NCBI GenBank assembly: GCA_934875375.1
Contig: CAKXHL010000002.1
Span: 75,546 to 139,545 of the forward strand
Reading direction: 5' to 3'
From: an uncultured bacterium
Lineage (GTDB): Bacteria > Bacillota > Clostridia > Oscillospirales > Ruminococcaceae
DNA length: 64,000 nt
In this document: positions 34,217 to 44,500 of the stretch, one piece after another
Layout: each line of letters opens with the position of its first letter
Position numbering within the stretch: position 1 is the stretch's first letter
Position numbers and translations under genes: made by a program
Notes under the pieces: model-generated
What the model was told of the DNA's origin: nothing
The model's input: only the letters and a program-made list of their open reading frames with translations
Databases searched by the model: none

Positions 34217-35170
34217 TCATTTTTGATCCGGCCGCTCGAACAGGCTTGTCTGCTCCACCCGGCTGGACTTCATTTTTCTTTCCCGGACAATATCTGCCGG
34301 ACCCAGTCTGCTGCACAACAAGGGGGAGTGAGGGTCAAAGCAGGCCAAATGCTGCGCTGTCCTGCCGGCTCCATGGTCGGCATAGCAATAAAGGCAGCCG
34401 CCCGGGCAGGTGTCATACGCGCCGATATCAATGCTCATTGCGCACCCGCAGGCCGCGCGCTGACCGCGATCCTTCCCAAGATCAAGAGATCGTCCGCCAA
34501 TCTGTTCCAGTAATTCCCGGTCAATGCAGCAGCCATGCTCCAAACCAAAACCGGACAGATCAGCCGTTTCCGCACAGGTAAAAATCCGCATGCCGTTTTC
34601 TGCCGCCATCTGCCCAAAAGCAGCGGCCAGCGCTTGCATCTGCCCTTCATCGATCATCTGCGGCCGCTGGGAACCAAACCGCCTCTCCATGGGGGAATAC
34701 CAGTCCAAAAAACTGATGATGCAGCGAACGGTAACCCCTTTTAGGGCACGAGCCAACTGGGAAAAAGCCTTTTGATGAAAGGCAGCGGAATACTGATCGG
34801 TGAGAAAAACCGGATCATACCGCCAGATCACCCGTTCCGGCCCAATCTGGCGGGCCAACTGCCGTACGGCGGGCAAAATCACCTCTCTTTTGGAAGGAAG
34901 ATTCCGTTCTATCTCTGCGCCATAAGGGGTAAGCGTCACCTGGAAATAGTAAGGGCAATCCGGCAGCCTGTCCAGCCAAGGGAGCATTGGACCCGGATTT
35001 TTGGTCCAGAAAACGAACCCGTCCACCACCTCCGGCGCAAGACTCACCCGGCTGACCTGGCGGGGATTGACTGGGTTGCGTACCAAGACATAACCTTCCT
35101 GCAGGCGTCGAAAAAACCATTGGCTGTAAAATGCCGGCAGATCCGTCCTCCGGCTGGCGCTGATAATCAA
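34217..35170 (-). CDS. DUF1848-family protein with a C-terminal Cys cluster
   Basis: The 317-residue product opens IISASRRTDLPAFYSQWFF, has FVFWTKNPGPML, and ends with CGCAMSIDIGAYDTCPGGC followed by LYCYAD. This is the layout of DUF1848 proteins, a family with a TIM-barrel-like fold and a C-terminal cysteine set that probably binds an Fe-S cluster. The biochemical role is unknown. The TTG start is supported by GGGAGG 7 nt upstream. The flavodoxin gene ends 20 nt before it, so the two are probably co-transcribed, which would fit an electron-transfer link. Confidence 0.85.
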   Translation of the reverse strand: MIISASRRTDLPAFYSQWFFRRLQEGYVLVRNPVNPRQVSRVSLAPEVVDGFVFWTKNPGPMLPWLDRLPDCPYYFQVTLTPYGAEIERNLPSKREVILPAVRQLARQIGPERVIWRYDPVFLTDQYSAAFHQKAFSQLARALKGVTVRCIISFLDWYSPMERRFGSQRPQMIDEGQMQALAAAFGQMAAENGMRIFTCAETADLSGFGLEHGCCIDRELLEQIGGRSLDLGKDRGQRAACGCAMSIDIGAYDTCPGGCLYCYADHGAGRTAQHLACFDPHSPLLCSRLGPADIVRERKMKSSRVEQTSLFERPDQK

Positions 35171-35190
35171 CTGGCATCCTCCCGCTTTCC

Positions 35191-35773
35191 CTATTCTTCA
35201 GGCATTTCCTGTTGCGCCCGCCGGCGTATTTCCTCCTGGTGCGCTTTTTTCTCCTGCCACTCCTGCAAAATTCCGTGTGCTTTTTCCACCAGAGGTTCGA
35301 TATACCGCACATCCACAAAATCCATCTGCATTGCCGGATACGCTTGGGCGTTGGCCGGATCTTTCTGAGCCCGCTCTTTCATGGCCATGCGCATCACCCA
35401 CCGGTGAAAGCGGCCTAATTTCCGGCCGTCTACCGCGCCGGGAAACACAAAGAAATGAATTCGCTTTCTCATTTTTTCCGTAAAGTTGCGGGTATATAAA
35501 AAAGTAATAGTATCCGTCTTCCGTCGGCTCGATCAGCCCCGCTGTAAACACAAAAAGCGTTTTGTCCGCCAACTCCTGAAATCTTCTGGTCAGCGATGAA
35601 ATGCCGTTGATCCGCCCCATGTAAAGACCGCCGCCAAAAATCAGCATTCGGTATTCTAACAGTGTGGCGGTTTTGACCTGTGACACCGGCATTGCTTCGC
35701 ATTCCAGTTTCTCGGCAATCCATTTGGCATAACGCTCTACGGCGCCATATCGGGATTTATTAACCACAAGCAC
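35191..35773 (-). pseudogene. Flavodoxin-domain (protoporphyrinogen-oxidase-like) gene with a frameshift
   Basis: The first part, from a GTG at 35773, encodes a flavodoxin N-terminus (NKSRYGAVERYAKWIAEKL, the FMN loop, then LIFGGGLYMGRINGI). It then runs into an unrelated tail. The second part, in another frame, encodes MRKRIHFFVFPGAVDGRKLG and a helical end (...KAHGILQEWQEKKA), which is the normal C-terminus of this family. Dropping one base from the A6 run at 35498-35503 joins them as YYYFLYTRNFTEKMRKRI. The family covers flavodoxin-like enzymes such as HemG. The lesion may be real or a homopolymer error. DUF1848 follows on the same strand. Confidence 0.8.
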
Positions 35774-35954
35774 ATCTTTCGCGAATTTTCCCCATTTCCA
35801 AGGGCAGTCACGCCCTTTTTCTTTATTTTATCACAGCAAACCCAAAAACAAAAGAAAATTGGAGCGTCTGCTCATTCCCCAAAACGCTTCATGGAAAAGA
35901 GCGATTTTTTCCTGCTCTTGAGAAAGATTATCCGTTTACCGAAAAGAAAAACGA

Positions 35955-36437
35955 CTATGTACCCGCCGTCAGCAAAGCGGTTTTTCCCCTTGTCAATTCC
36001 ATTAAGGCGGCAGGCGCCAGTTCTACCTGCCAGCCAATTTTGCCCGCGCTGACCATCACCGTTTCCCATTTTTCCACTTCGCTGTCAAAAAAGGTGGAAA
36101 ACGGTTTCTTCATGCCAATGGGCGAACAGCCTCCCCGGACATAGCCAGTCAGCCCAAGCAGTTCGCTGACTGGGACCATCTCCACTGATTTTTCGCCCGC
36201 CGCTTTTGCCGCCTTTTTTAGATCCAGCGTGCTTTCCACCGGGATGACGAAAACATAATAATTTTTGCTGTGTCCGTAGGCAACCAGCGTTTTGTAAACC
36301 TGCCGTGGGTCCTGCCCCAGCAGCCGGGCCACTGTCATCCCGTCCACCGGCTCTTTCCCGTGGGGATAGCTGTGCGCCTGATAAGGGACCTTCTTCTGCT
36401 CCAAAATCCGCATGACATTGGTTTTCGTCTGCGCCAT
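35955..36437 (-). CDS. ybaK: Cys-tRNA(Pro) deacylase, YbaK-type
   Basis: YbaK clears cysteine wrongly loaded on tRNA-Pro. The 160-residue product has YKTLVAYGHSKNYYVFVIPVEST with KTL typical of the family, KKAAKAAGEKSVEM and VRGGCSPIGMKKPFSTFFD (the GCSPIGxKK motif). The ATG at 36437 has GGGAG about 9 nt upstream; an open stretch upstream overlaps the dnaJ terminator. It lies just past that terminator, so it may have its own promoter or depend on read-through. Confidence 0.92.
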   Translation of the reverse strand: MAQTKTNVMRILEQKKVPYQAHSYPHGKEPVDGMTVARLLGQDPRQVYKTLVAYGHSKNYYVFVIPVESTLDLKKAAKAAGEKSVEMVPVSELLGLTGYVRGGCSPIGMKKPFSTFFDSEVEKWETVMVSAGKIGWQVELAPAALMELTRGKTALLTAGT

Positions 36438-36469
36438 ATTTACATCTCCCATTTTCGTTTTGGTACGAC

Positions 36470-36507
36470 AAAAGAGCCTCTTCCCTGCGGAGGAGGCTCT
36501 TTTTTTA
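36470..36507. terminator. Terminator after dnaJ
   Basis: AAAAGAGCCTC pairs with GAGGCTCTTTT around a 12-base loop, with runs of A and T on both sides. It overlaps the dnaJ stop codon and separates the heat-shock operon from ybaK. Confidence 0.85.
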
Positions 36508-37692
36508 TTTTTCTTCACCGCCCAGAGCGTCCTTCAGCTTTTCAAAGAAGCCCTTGCGTTTTTCATAATTCTTTTCCGTAGTGACCTTTTCAAACTCTTT
36601 CAGCGCCTGCTTCTGCTTTTGATTCAGGTTTTTCGGCACTTCCAAAACAACGGTCACATACTGGTCGCCGCGGCCCCGTCCGTTGACATACGGAATTCCT
36701 TTATTGCGCAGACGGAACACCGTTCCCGGCTGCGTTCCCTCCGGCACCGTGTATTTCACCTTTCCATCAATGGTGGGAACCACCACCTCGTCGCCCAAAG
36801 CAGCCTGCATAAAGGTCAGCGGCACTTCGCACAGTACGTTGTACCCATCCCGTTCAAACAGAGGATCGGGGCGCACCGAAACGGTGATGTTCAGATCCCC
36901 CGCTGGGCCTGCGTTGCGGCCATGATCGCCCTGCCCCTGTAGTGCGAAAGTCTGCCCATCGTCGATTCCCGCCGGAATATTGACTGTCATTTTGCGGGTA
37001 TGACGCACGCGGCCCTTGCCGTTGCAGCCGGTACAGGGCGCGTTGATTACCTTGCCGGTACCGCCGCACCGCTGGCAGGGCCGGGTAGACTGAATCACCC
37101 CAAAGGGGGTCCGGCTCTGTACCCGAACCTGACCTGTTCCTTTACAGTCTGGGCAGGTCTCAGGGCTGGTACCCTTGGCTGCACCGGTGCCGCCGCAGTC
37201 CGCACACTGCTCCAGCCGCTGGATGGTAACCTCCTTGGTACAGCCATGGGCCGCCTCCATAAAGGACAGGTTCAGATTGATATTGACATCGTTGCCCCGG
37301 ATGGGTGCGTTCGGATTGCGGGTACGGGTGGATCCGCCGAATCCGCCGAATCCGCCTCCGCCGCCGAAGAAGGTATCAAAAATATCGCCTACATCAAAGC
37401 CGCCCATGCCGCCCATGCCGCCAAAGCCACCGGCGCCGGCGCCGGCGCCCGCTCCATAGGACGGATCTACTCCCGCATGACCGAACTGGTCGTACCGGGC
37501 GCGTTTATCCTTGTCGGACAGCACCTCATAGGCTTCATTAACCTCTTTAAATTTGGCTTCGGCTTCTTTATCACCGGGATTTAAGTCCGGGTGATACTTC
37601 TTTGCCAGCTGGCGGTATGCTTTTTTCAGTTCGTCGTCGGAGCATCCCTTTTGAACGCCGAGAACCTCATAATAATCTCTTTTATCGGCCAA
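36505..37692 (-). CDS. dnaJ: Chaperone protein DnaJ
   Basis: DnaJ is the Hsp40 co-chaperone that feeds substrates to DnaK and stimulates its ATPase. The J domain has the HPD motif (KKYHPDLNPGD). A Gly/Phe region with DIFDTFFGGGGGFGG follows, then four CxxCxGxG zinc motifs (CADCGGTG, CPDCKGTG, CQRCGGTG, CTGCNGKG) and the C-terminal substrate domains. I chose the TTG at 37692 (reading LADKRDYYEVLG) because AAAGGG lies 8 nt upstream; a GTG three codons earlier has no site. It is the last gene of the operon. Confidence 0.97.
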   Translation of the reverse strand: MADKRDYYEVLGVQKGCSDDELKKAYRQLAKKYHPDLNPGDKEAEAKFKEVNEAYEVLSDKDKRARYDQFGHAGVDPSYGAGAGAGAGGFGGMGGMGGFDVGDIFDTFFGGGGGFGGFGGSTRTRNPNAPIRGNDVNINLNLSFMEAAHGCTKEVTIQRLEQCADCGGTGAAKGTSPETCPDCKGTGQVRVQSRTPFGVIQSTRPCQRCGGTGKVINAPCTGCNGKGRVRHTRKMTVNIPAGIDDGQTFALQGQGDHGRNAGPAGDLNITVSVRPDPLFERDGYNVLCEVPLTFMQAALGDEVVVPTIDGKVKYTVPEGTQPGTVFRLRNKGIPYVNGRGRGDQYVTVVLEVPKNLNQKQKQALKEFEKVTTEKNYEKRKGFFEKLKDALGGEEK

Positions 37693-37793
37693 AAATATCA
37701 CCCTTTGTCATCTATTTTGTCTTTGACCGCAAAGGCTGCCGCAAAGGCGCATCCCGCGTCCCGGCGGCAGCTTGCTGCAGGTTTTATACCACA

Positions 37794-39638
37794 TTATTTC
37801 TGAGAATCGTCTACCTCTTTATAGTCCGCGTCTACATATCCGTCGTCACCGGCCGGACCGGACTGAGCGCCGGACTGCGGTTCCCCCTGCGGTGCGCCCT
37901 GCGCGCCAGCAGCGCCGTATACTTTGGACGATACCTCATAGAATTTTTTCTGCAGATCTTCCTGTTTTGCTTTGATATCGTCTACGTTGGAACCTTTGAG
38001 CGCTTCTTTTAACGCGTTGATCTTGTTCTCCAGCTCGCCTTTGTCGGTAGCGTCCAGCTTGTCGCCCAAGTCAGTAATCGTCTTTTCGGACTGGTATACC
38101 ATCTGATCGGCGTTGTTGCGCACATCGATCTCTTCCCGGCGTTTTTTGTCCTCCGCAGCGTATTTTTCCGCTTCTTTTACTGCTTTCTCCACATCCTCTT
38201 TGCTCATGCTGGTAGAGGAAGTGATGGTGATGTTCTGCTCCTTGCCGGTGCCTTTATCCTGGGCTGAAACATGGACGATGCCATTGGCGTCGATATCAAA
38301 GGTTACTTCGATCTGCGGTACGCCGCGGGGTGCTGCGGGGATACCGTCCAGATGGAACATGCCCAGAGATTTGTTATCCTTCGCCATCTCTCGCTCGCCC
38401 TGCAGCACATGGATCTCAACCGAGGTCTGGCCGTCGGCAGCGGTGGAGAATATCTGGGATTTTTTCGTCGGGATGGTGGTATTGCGGTCAATGATCTTGG
38501 TGAATACGCCGCCCAGGGTTTCCAGGCCCAGGGACAGGGGCGTTACATCCAACAGCAGCAGGCCTTTGACCTCACCGCCCAGCACGCCGCCCTGGATGGC
38601 CGCGCCGATAGCGACACACTCATCAGGGTTAATGCCTTTAAACGGATCTTTGCCAGTCAAGCTCTTAACAGCCTCCTGTACAGCCGGGATTCTGGAGGAA
38701 CCGCCGACCAGCAGGATTTTATTCAGCTCCGATACTTTCAACCCGGAATCAGACAAAGCCTGACGAACCGGGCCCATGGTCGCTTCCACTAAATCGTGGG
38801 TCAATTCGTTAAATTTCGCACGGGTCAAGGTCATGTCCAGATGCTTCGGGCCGGTGGCATCCGCTGTGATGAACGGCAGATTGATGGATGCGGTAGTCAT
38901 GCCGGACAGCTCAATTTTTGCTTTCTCCGCCGCTTCTTTCAGCCGCTGCATCGCCATCTTGTCGCCGGTCAGGTCAATGCCGGACTCCGCCTTGAAGCCC
39001 TCTATCAGCCAGTTGATGATCCGCTGGTCAAAGTCGTCGCCGCCTAAACGGTTGTTACCGTTGGTGGCCAGAACCTCCTGCACGCCGTCGCCCATCTCAA
39101 TAATGGATACGTCGAAGGTACCACCGCCCAGGTCGTAGACCATAATTTTCTGATCCTGCTCTTTGTCTACACCGTAAGCCAGCGCTGCCGCAGTCGGCTC
39201 GTTAATAATCCGTTTTACGTCCAAGCCCGCAATTTTACCTGCGTCTTTAGTGGCCTGGCGCTGTGCGTCGGTAAAATAGGCCGGCACGGTGATAACCGCT
39301 TCGGTAACCTTTTCACCCAAATAGCTTTCCGCATCTTCTTTGAGTTTGGTCAGGATCATTGCGGAAATTTCCTGAGGTGTATAGCGCTTGCCGTCGATCT
39401 CAACGGTATGGGCGGTGCCCATCTCTCTTTTAATCGAAGCGATAGTCCGCTCCGGATTGGTGATTGCCTGGCGTTTTGCCACCTGTCCTACCATTCTCTC
39501 GCCGGTCTTGGAGAACGCAACCACCGACGGCGTGGTTCTAGCACCTTCCGCGTTGGCGATCACAACCGCTTCGCCGCCTTCCATAACGGCTACACAGGAG
39601 TTTGTAGTACCCAAGTCAATGCCGATAATTTTTCCCAT
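37794..39638 (-). CDS. dnaK: Chaperone protein DnaK (Hsp70)
   Basis: The 614-residue Hsp70 has the ATPase motifs IGIDLGTTNSCVAVMEGGE, VYDLGGGTFDVSI and a phosphate loop ILVGGSSRIPAVQ, then the substrate domain and a helical lid. It ends in an acidic, disordered tail with several QG/QS pairs and a final YVDADYKEVDDSQK. The ATG at 39638 has AAGGAGG upstream. The order hrcA-grpE-dnaK-dnaJ is the standard Firmicutes heat-shock operon. Confidence 0.98.
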   Translation of the reverse strand: MGKIIGIDLGTTNSCVAVMEGGEAVVIANAEGARTTPSVVAFSKTGERMVGQVAKRQAITNPERTIASIKREMGTAHTVEIDGKRYTPQEISAMILTKLKEDAESYLGEKVTEAVITVPAYFTDAQRQATKDAGKIAGLDVKRIINEPTAAALAYGVDKEQDQKIMVYDLGGGTFDVSIIEMGDGVQEVLATNGNNRLGGDDFDQRIINWLIEGFKAESGIDLTGDKMAMQRLKEAAEKAKIELSGMTTASINLPFITADATGPKHLDMTLTRAKFNELTHDLVEATMGPVRQALSDSGLKVSELNKILLVGGSSRIPAVQEAVKSLTGKDPFKGINPDECVAIGAAIQGGVLGGEVKGLLLLDVTPLSLGLETLGGVFTKIIDRNTTIPTKKSQIFSTAADGQTSVEIHVLQGEREMAKDNKSLGMFHLDGIPAAPRGVPQIEVTFDIDANGIVHVSAQDKGTGKEQNITITSSTSMSKEDVEKAVKEAEKYAAEDKKRREEIDVRNNADQMVYQSEKTITDLGDKLDATDKGELENKINALKEALKGSNVDDIKAKQEDLQKKFYEVSSKVYGAAGAQGAPQGEPQSGAQSGPAGDDGYVDADYKEVDDSQK

Positions 39639-39713
39639 AATAAATTCCTCCTTACAGTACAGCGCTTTTGGGCGCCTTCCCCTCATCTATTGTATCTAAA
39701 AAATTTGCTGGCG

Positions 39714-40259
39714 TTAATTTGCCACCTGAACCATCGTATGGCGGATGACCCTGTCTCCTAAGCGGTAGCCCTTCTGGAACACCTGCGCGATTACGCCTGC
39801 ACCCAAATTTTCATCCTTTACATGCATCACCGCATTGTGTACGGCCGGATCAAACGCGCTTCCCACCTCAGCGGGAATCTCCTCCGCGCCGGCGGCTGCC
39901 AACGCTTCATAAAAGGAATGAATAATCATATCCACGCCTTTTTTATACTCCTCATCGCTGCAGGCAAAACCCGCAGCCCGCTCCATACTGTCCAGAACCG
40001 GCAGGAATTTGGAAATAGCGTCTGCCGTCGCTTCCGGATAGATAGCTTCTTTTTCCTTTACCGAACGCTTGCGGAAATTATCGTATTCTGCCAGCGTCCG
40101 CAAAAGTTTATCGTTTAAGGCCAGGACCTGCTCCTCTGCCTGCCGCAGCTTTTCCTCCACCGGATCCTCCTGCGGCTGATTCTCTTCCACGGAAGAATCT
40201 TTTTTTTCCTGCAGCTCCTCTTGAGGCTGCTGCGTTTCTTTTTTCTTTTTGTCGCTCAA
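39714..40259 (-). CDS. grpE: Nucleotide exchange factor GrpE
   Basis: GrpE releases ADP from DnaK. The 181-residue product has a very acidic, Gln-rich start and a long coiled coil (KLRQAEEQVLALNDKLLRTLAEYDNFRKRS). It ends with the beta domain FQKGYRLGDRVIRHTMVQVA, the family signature. The TTG start at 40259 has GAGGG about 9 nt upstream. Confidence 0.96.
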   Translation of the reverse strand: MSDKKKKETQQPQEELQEKKDSSVEENQPQEDPVEEKLRQAEEQVLALNDKLLRTLAEYDNFRKRSVKEKEAIYPEATADAISKFLPVLDSMERAAGFACSDEEYKKGVDMIIHSFYEALAAAGAEEIPAEVGSAFDPAVHNAVMHVKDENLGAGVIAQVFQKGYRLGDRVIRHTMVQVAN

Positions 40260-40283
40260 TTTTAAGGTCCCTCTTTTCCTTGT

Positions 40284-41321
40284 TTATTCCTGTGCGGGGT
40301 TTATGGTGTCGGACAGCAGGTTCCCCAAGGTTTTTGCAAAATACTCCAGGTGGGGAATCAGCTTGGAATAGTTCATCCGCACCGGGCCGATCACACCGAT
40401 CACGCCGGTGTTATCCTGACCCACGTTGTATCTGGCCACCAGCACAGTGGAATTTTCCAGCTGCGCCAAGTGGTTCTCCTTGCCAATTTTGATATTCAGC
40501 GTTTGATTTTCCGGTCCCTCCAGCGCGTCCTGCAAAAGGGCCCGGTTTTCCAATAGCGTCAGCAAATCGTAGGCTGAATTGTGAAATTCCGGATATCCCA
40601 GCAGATTGGTGCTTCCCTGCGTGTAAAATTGTCCGTCCCGGATTTGGCGGCAAATCTCAAAAATACCGGCCAAAAGCGGTGTAAATACGCGGGAATATTC
40701 CCCCAGCGCCACCGCCACCGAATTGAGGTATCCAGTAGAGATTTCATCAATGGACCGGTCTGCAAACCGGTCGTTGGCAAACTTGTTGAAAAAATCCAAA
40801 ATTTCCGGCGCGCAGATCATATCCAGCCGGTAAGCCTTGTTTTTAATGACTCCGTTGGATGCCAATACCACAATCATGACCACATGGGCGCCCAACGGGA
40901 TCAGTTCAATCCGCCGCACTGTCACATGCCGTGGAGGGCGGGTCGCCGAAACAGTCGCGCATCCGGTAAATTGGGCCAACGCTTGCGCAGCGTCTGCCAA
41001 CAGACGGTCCGGATCCGGGTTGTGAATGTTAAACAGCGCGTCAATCTCATCTTTTTCCACCTCGGTCAACGGGTCACAGGTCAACAGCTTGTCGAGGTAG
41101 ACCCGAAACCCCAAATGGGACGGGATTCTCCCCGCCGATGTGTGCGGCTGCTCCAGCAACCCCAAGTCGAACAGCAGGGACATTTCATTCCGGCAGGTCG
41201 CCGGGGACACCTGCGTATCCAGCAGCTGCGCCACCCGTTTGGAACCTACCGGCTCTCCGGTCCGGATATATTCGCTCACAATGGCGCCGAGGATCTTCAT
41301 TTTCCGTCGATCCAACTCCAT
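40284..41321 (-). CDS. hrcA: Heat-inducible transcription repressor HrcA
   Basis: HrcA binds the CIRCE element and represses class I heat-shock genes. The 345-residue product starts MELDRRKMKILGAIVSEYIRTGEPVGSKR and has the winged helix VSPATCRNEMSLLFDLGLLEQPHTSAGRIPS. Later parts include STNLLGYPEF and VIGPVRMNYSKLIPHLEY, as in other HrcA proteins. It is the first gene of the operon; a perfect CIRCE lies 27 nt upstream, so it regulates itself. Confidence 0.97.
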   Translation of the reverse strand: MELDRRKMKILGAIVSEYIRTGEPVGSKRVAQLLDTQVSPATCRNEMSLLFDLGLLEQPHTSAGRIPSHLGFRVYLDKLLTCDPLTEVEKDEIDALFNIHNPDPDRLLADAAQALAQFTGCATVSATRPPRHVTVRRIELIPLGAHVVMIVVLASNGVIKNKAYRLDMICAPEILDFFNKFANDRFADRSIDEISTGYLNSVAVALGEYSRVFTPLLAGIFEICRQIRDGQFYTQGSTNLLGYPEFHNSAYDLLTLLENRALLQDALEGPENQTLNIKIGKENHLAQLENSTVLVARYNVGQDNTGVIGVIGPVRMNYSKLIPHLEYFAKTLGNLLSDTINPAQE

Positions 41322-41348
41322 ATCCGGTTTCCTTCTTTCTTTTTGTTG

Positions 41349-41375
41349 TTAGCACTCTTACTTCTTGAGTGCTAA
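41349..41375. promoter_or_regulatory. CIRCE operator
   Basis: Perfect match to TTAGCACTC-N9-GAGTGCTAA. It lies between the -10 box and the hrcA start, the usual place for HrcA repression. Confidence 0.97.
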
Positions 41376-41379
41376 AGAT

Positions 41380-41408
41380 AATTTATCACTTATTCTTCAG
41401 TATGTCAA
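41380..41408 (-). promoter_or_regulatory. Sigma-A promoter of hrcA-grpE-dnaK-dnaJ
   Basis: On the minus strand perfect TTGACA (41403-41408) and TAAATT (41380-41385) are 17 bp apart, directly before CIRCE. Confidence 0.88.
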
Positions 41409-41479
41409 TACCCTTCATAAATTATTTACTTTTTCGCTTTAAAAATTTCTTTTCTTTTTACAAAGCCTCTCAAAAAGCG

Positions 41480-41524
41480 CAAAAAGTCCGGAATTTACGG
41501 CAAATTTACCACAAATTCCGGACT
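41480..41524 (-). terminator. Terminator of the iscS-thiI-fusion operon
   Basis: AGTCCGGAATTT (41485-41496) pairs perfectly with AAATTCCGGACT (41513-41524). Minus-strand reading continues with five U residues. Confidence 0.85.
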
Positions 41525-41531
41525 CTTGTTT

Positions 41532-44500
41532 TTATTTTACACTGGCGCCGGGATAGTAATACTCCAGAATCTCCACATAGCTGTATCCCTGTTTTGCCAT
41601 TTCAATAGCGCCCCACTGGCTCATTCCCACACCGTGGCCATAGCCCTTAGTGGTAAAGACGATATGATTGCCGCTTTCCTCCCAAGTAAAGCAGGCAGAA
41701 CGCAGATTCAGTACGTTTTCCCGCAGAATGCGTCCGGTAATGGTCGCGCCGGTGCGGAACGCGGAGCTACCGCTTTTCTGCACGGTATCATAGCCGCCCA
41801 CCGTCATCTCATCATTGTAGCCGCCGCTGGTGTAGGACTCCACCGTAAACCAATCTTCTACCGGCACCTCGCTCAAATCAATGCCCAGATATTCCCACAC
41901 CCGGTCGATCACTGTTTCTTTGCTGATGCTTACCGAGCGTTGGAATGCGCTGGAAACATTCTCATCCCACGGGCTGTCTACCGATCCGTAGCCCGCTACC
42001 GAAGAGCCCCAAACTTCTTGTGGTTCATTGGTTCGTCCGGCTGAAATGGAAAAGTAGAATACATCCATCAGCCGACCGCCTGCATAAAGCGCCTCTCCCC
42101 AAACTTCTTTCACCGCTTGTTTTACCGTGCTGGAAGGCGTCCCCATGCTCAATCCGGTTGGATAATTTCCGTTCTGGTTACGTTTATAAAGCAGAGTGTA
42201 GGTCGCCACCGCCTGTGCTTTGATCGACTCGTAATTGCCGTTTCCGATCTCTGCTGCCACCACGCGGCATACCGCATCGTAAGCATCGTAGTCCTTTCCG
42301 TTGACCCGAAAGATTTCCCCCTCGGACGGCGTGGACGTCCCCCCGTTTCCACCGGAATTTCCGGAACTTCCGGAGTTGGATGAACTGGAGGAATTTCCGC
42401 CGGACGGTTTGTCGGACGAGCTTTGTCCCCCCTGAGAAGACGATGTGGAAGATTCCGACAAGGTCGATTCATCCACCCCTACCTCCGGCGGCTCCGATTC
42501 GGAAGAAGCCGCGCTGGACGACAGTACCGGCGGCACCGAAGAGGACGGTTGGCTGCTGGTCTGGCTGGAAATCGACGTAACGCTGCTGGAAGAAGCCGCG
42601 TTTTGACTGGAAGAGTCCGTTTCTTCTTTCTCAGACGAAATTTCCCCGGAAGAGCTGGGGTCCCCGCCGGAAAGCAGGGAAGAAGCTGAAGATTCTGCCG
42701 CGCTATCCAGTATCGGCCGGTTGTCCTCCTGATCCGGTGCCGGGATATCTCCCTGTACCTGCTGCATCTGCTCGGGAAGCACCGGCTCCGCATTATAAAC
42801 GGCATCGTCCACCTTCACGGTTTTCACTTCGCCGCTGCGGGTCTGGCGGGCCATTACGATCAGGCGGGCGCCCTTAAAATCTTCTGCCTCGGTCGATAAG
42901 GTCAGCAGTTTGTCCCCTTCCCGGATATCTACCGGCGTACAAATCAGGCTGCGGGCCTCCATCTCTTCAACCAATGCCTCCCATTGGGCTGAATCCTCCG
43001 GATTCTGAAGATTTTCGTAATCAAAACAGCCCTGCTCCTCCGGGTCGGTTACAAACATGGCACAAACCTTGTAATGACCGGAACCGTAAACCGTATCAAA
43101 GGAAAGAATCGGGTGTTCCCGGTAATAAGTGAGCTTTCGATAGTTTTCCAACTGGGCGAACATCTGCCCATCTTCCATATGGTTGCCATACAATGTGACG
43201 TTGGTATCCTCACGCAGGCTGGCCGGCGCATTTAAAAAGGTTGTCCCATACAGGCTGGGTTCCTTTTTGAAATTTCTCAGAGAATAAAAGGTATTGTCTT
43301 TTCCCTGCACCACCGGAAAAGAAAAATCCGTATCCGGTACACTCAGCCATCCGACAATATCCTGATTCTGTTCCCACAACAACGTAAACTGCCGGCCATA
43401 TTCCGCCGGATATCCGTCCGGCACCGCACCGCCTCCGGACTGATATAAACTCAGCATAGCGGTACGCAACTGTCCGGAACGATATGCCTGCCAATAAAAA
43501 GAACCCACCGCTCCGGCCGCCAGCAGCGCCGCCGACAAAAGCACTCCCAGCGCTACTTTCCCAACTGTCGCCAAGGGACGGGCCGGTTCTTTTTCTCTAC
43601 GGTTCTTTCCCGCCTTTCCCTTTACTGGCACCGCTTCGCCCGGCAAACGCCAAACAGCCGTCCCGTCCGGGGCAAAAGTGCAAACCCGCTCCTGCCCGAT
43701 CTTGCCGGATAAAGCCGTCAGCAGATCCTCGCCGCCGGCAAGGAAAACGCCGTCTGCATCCGCATACCGGCGAGCCATGTCCAAAGCCGCCGTCGCCGCC
43801 AGCTCTGTATCAAAATTCAGCCGCTCTTCCGGCACCAGAACACGTGCCACCCACACTTTATCCCGGTCGCACAGTGCCGCATAAGCGATATCATTATGGC
43901 GGTTGACCGCCCGGAATCCGGTTAATCCCACGCCGATTGTCGCGCCAAAACGTTCCCGGGCGCTGCGGGCCATATGTACTGCCAATGGGGCAGAAACCCC
44001 TTTGTATTTTTTCAAGATCCGCCCCGGAATGCCAGTGGTCTTGCCGTTTTTGCGTCCTACCTCCAGGCGCGGAATTTCCCTGCCTGCGCCGGAAACCTGT
44101 CCCAGCAGCCGACGGATTTCGTTCTGCCCCTCTTTTTCCGCAGCCGCAACCGTCACCTCTGACCGCGCGGCCGCAGCGGAAAAAGCGGCCGCAACCGACC
44201 CGCTTCCCGGGAAAAAGCCGCCCTCCAGCGCGCTTTTTACCAGCCCTGCGGCAGTTTCTGTATTATTTTTCTCCCCTTCCGGAAGAATACGGATCAAAAG
44301 GCCCAGCCCTTCTTTTTTCACCACAACCTTTGCCAGCTCTCTAGCCGGTTCCAGCTTGCGGGACGCCTGCTCCAGCGAAATGCCGAAAGCGCCTCCCTCC
44401 ACCGGCTGGGAATGATCCGAAAAAATCTTCTGTAAATAAGGCAGCAGTTTCTCTTCCGCCATGGCGGCCAGTTCCGCGGCGCCATCAGGCAGCGCGGCAA

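Noticed and set aside
37702..37793. Hairpin between dnaK and dnaJ as a terminator
   Set aside because: GCTGCCGCC can pair with GCGGCAGC, but no U tract follows; at most an mRNA-processing element.
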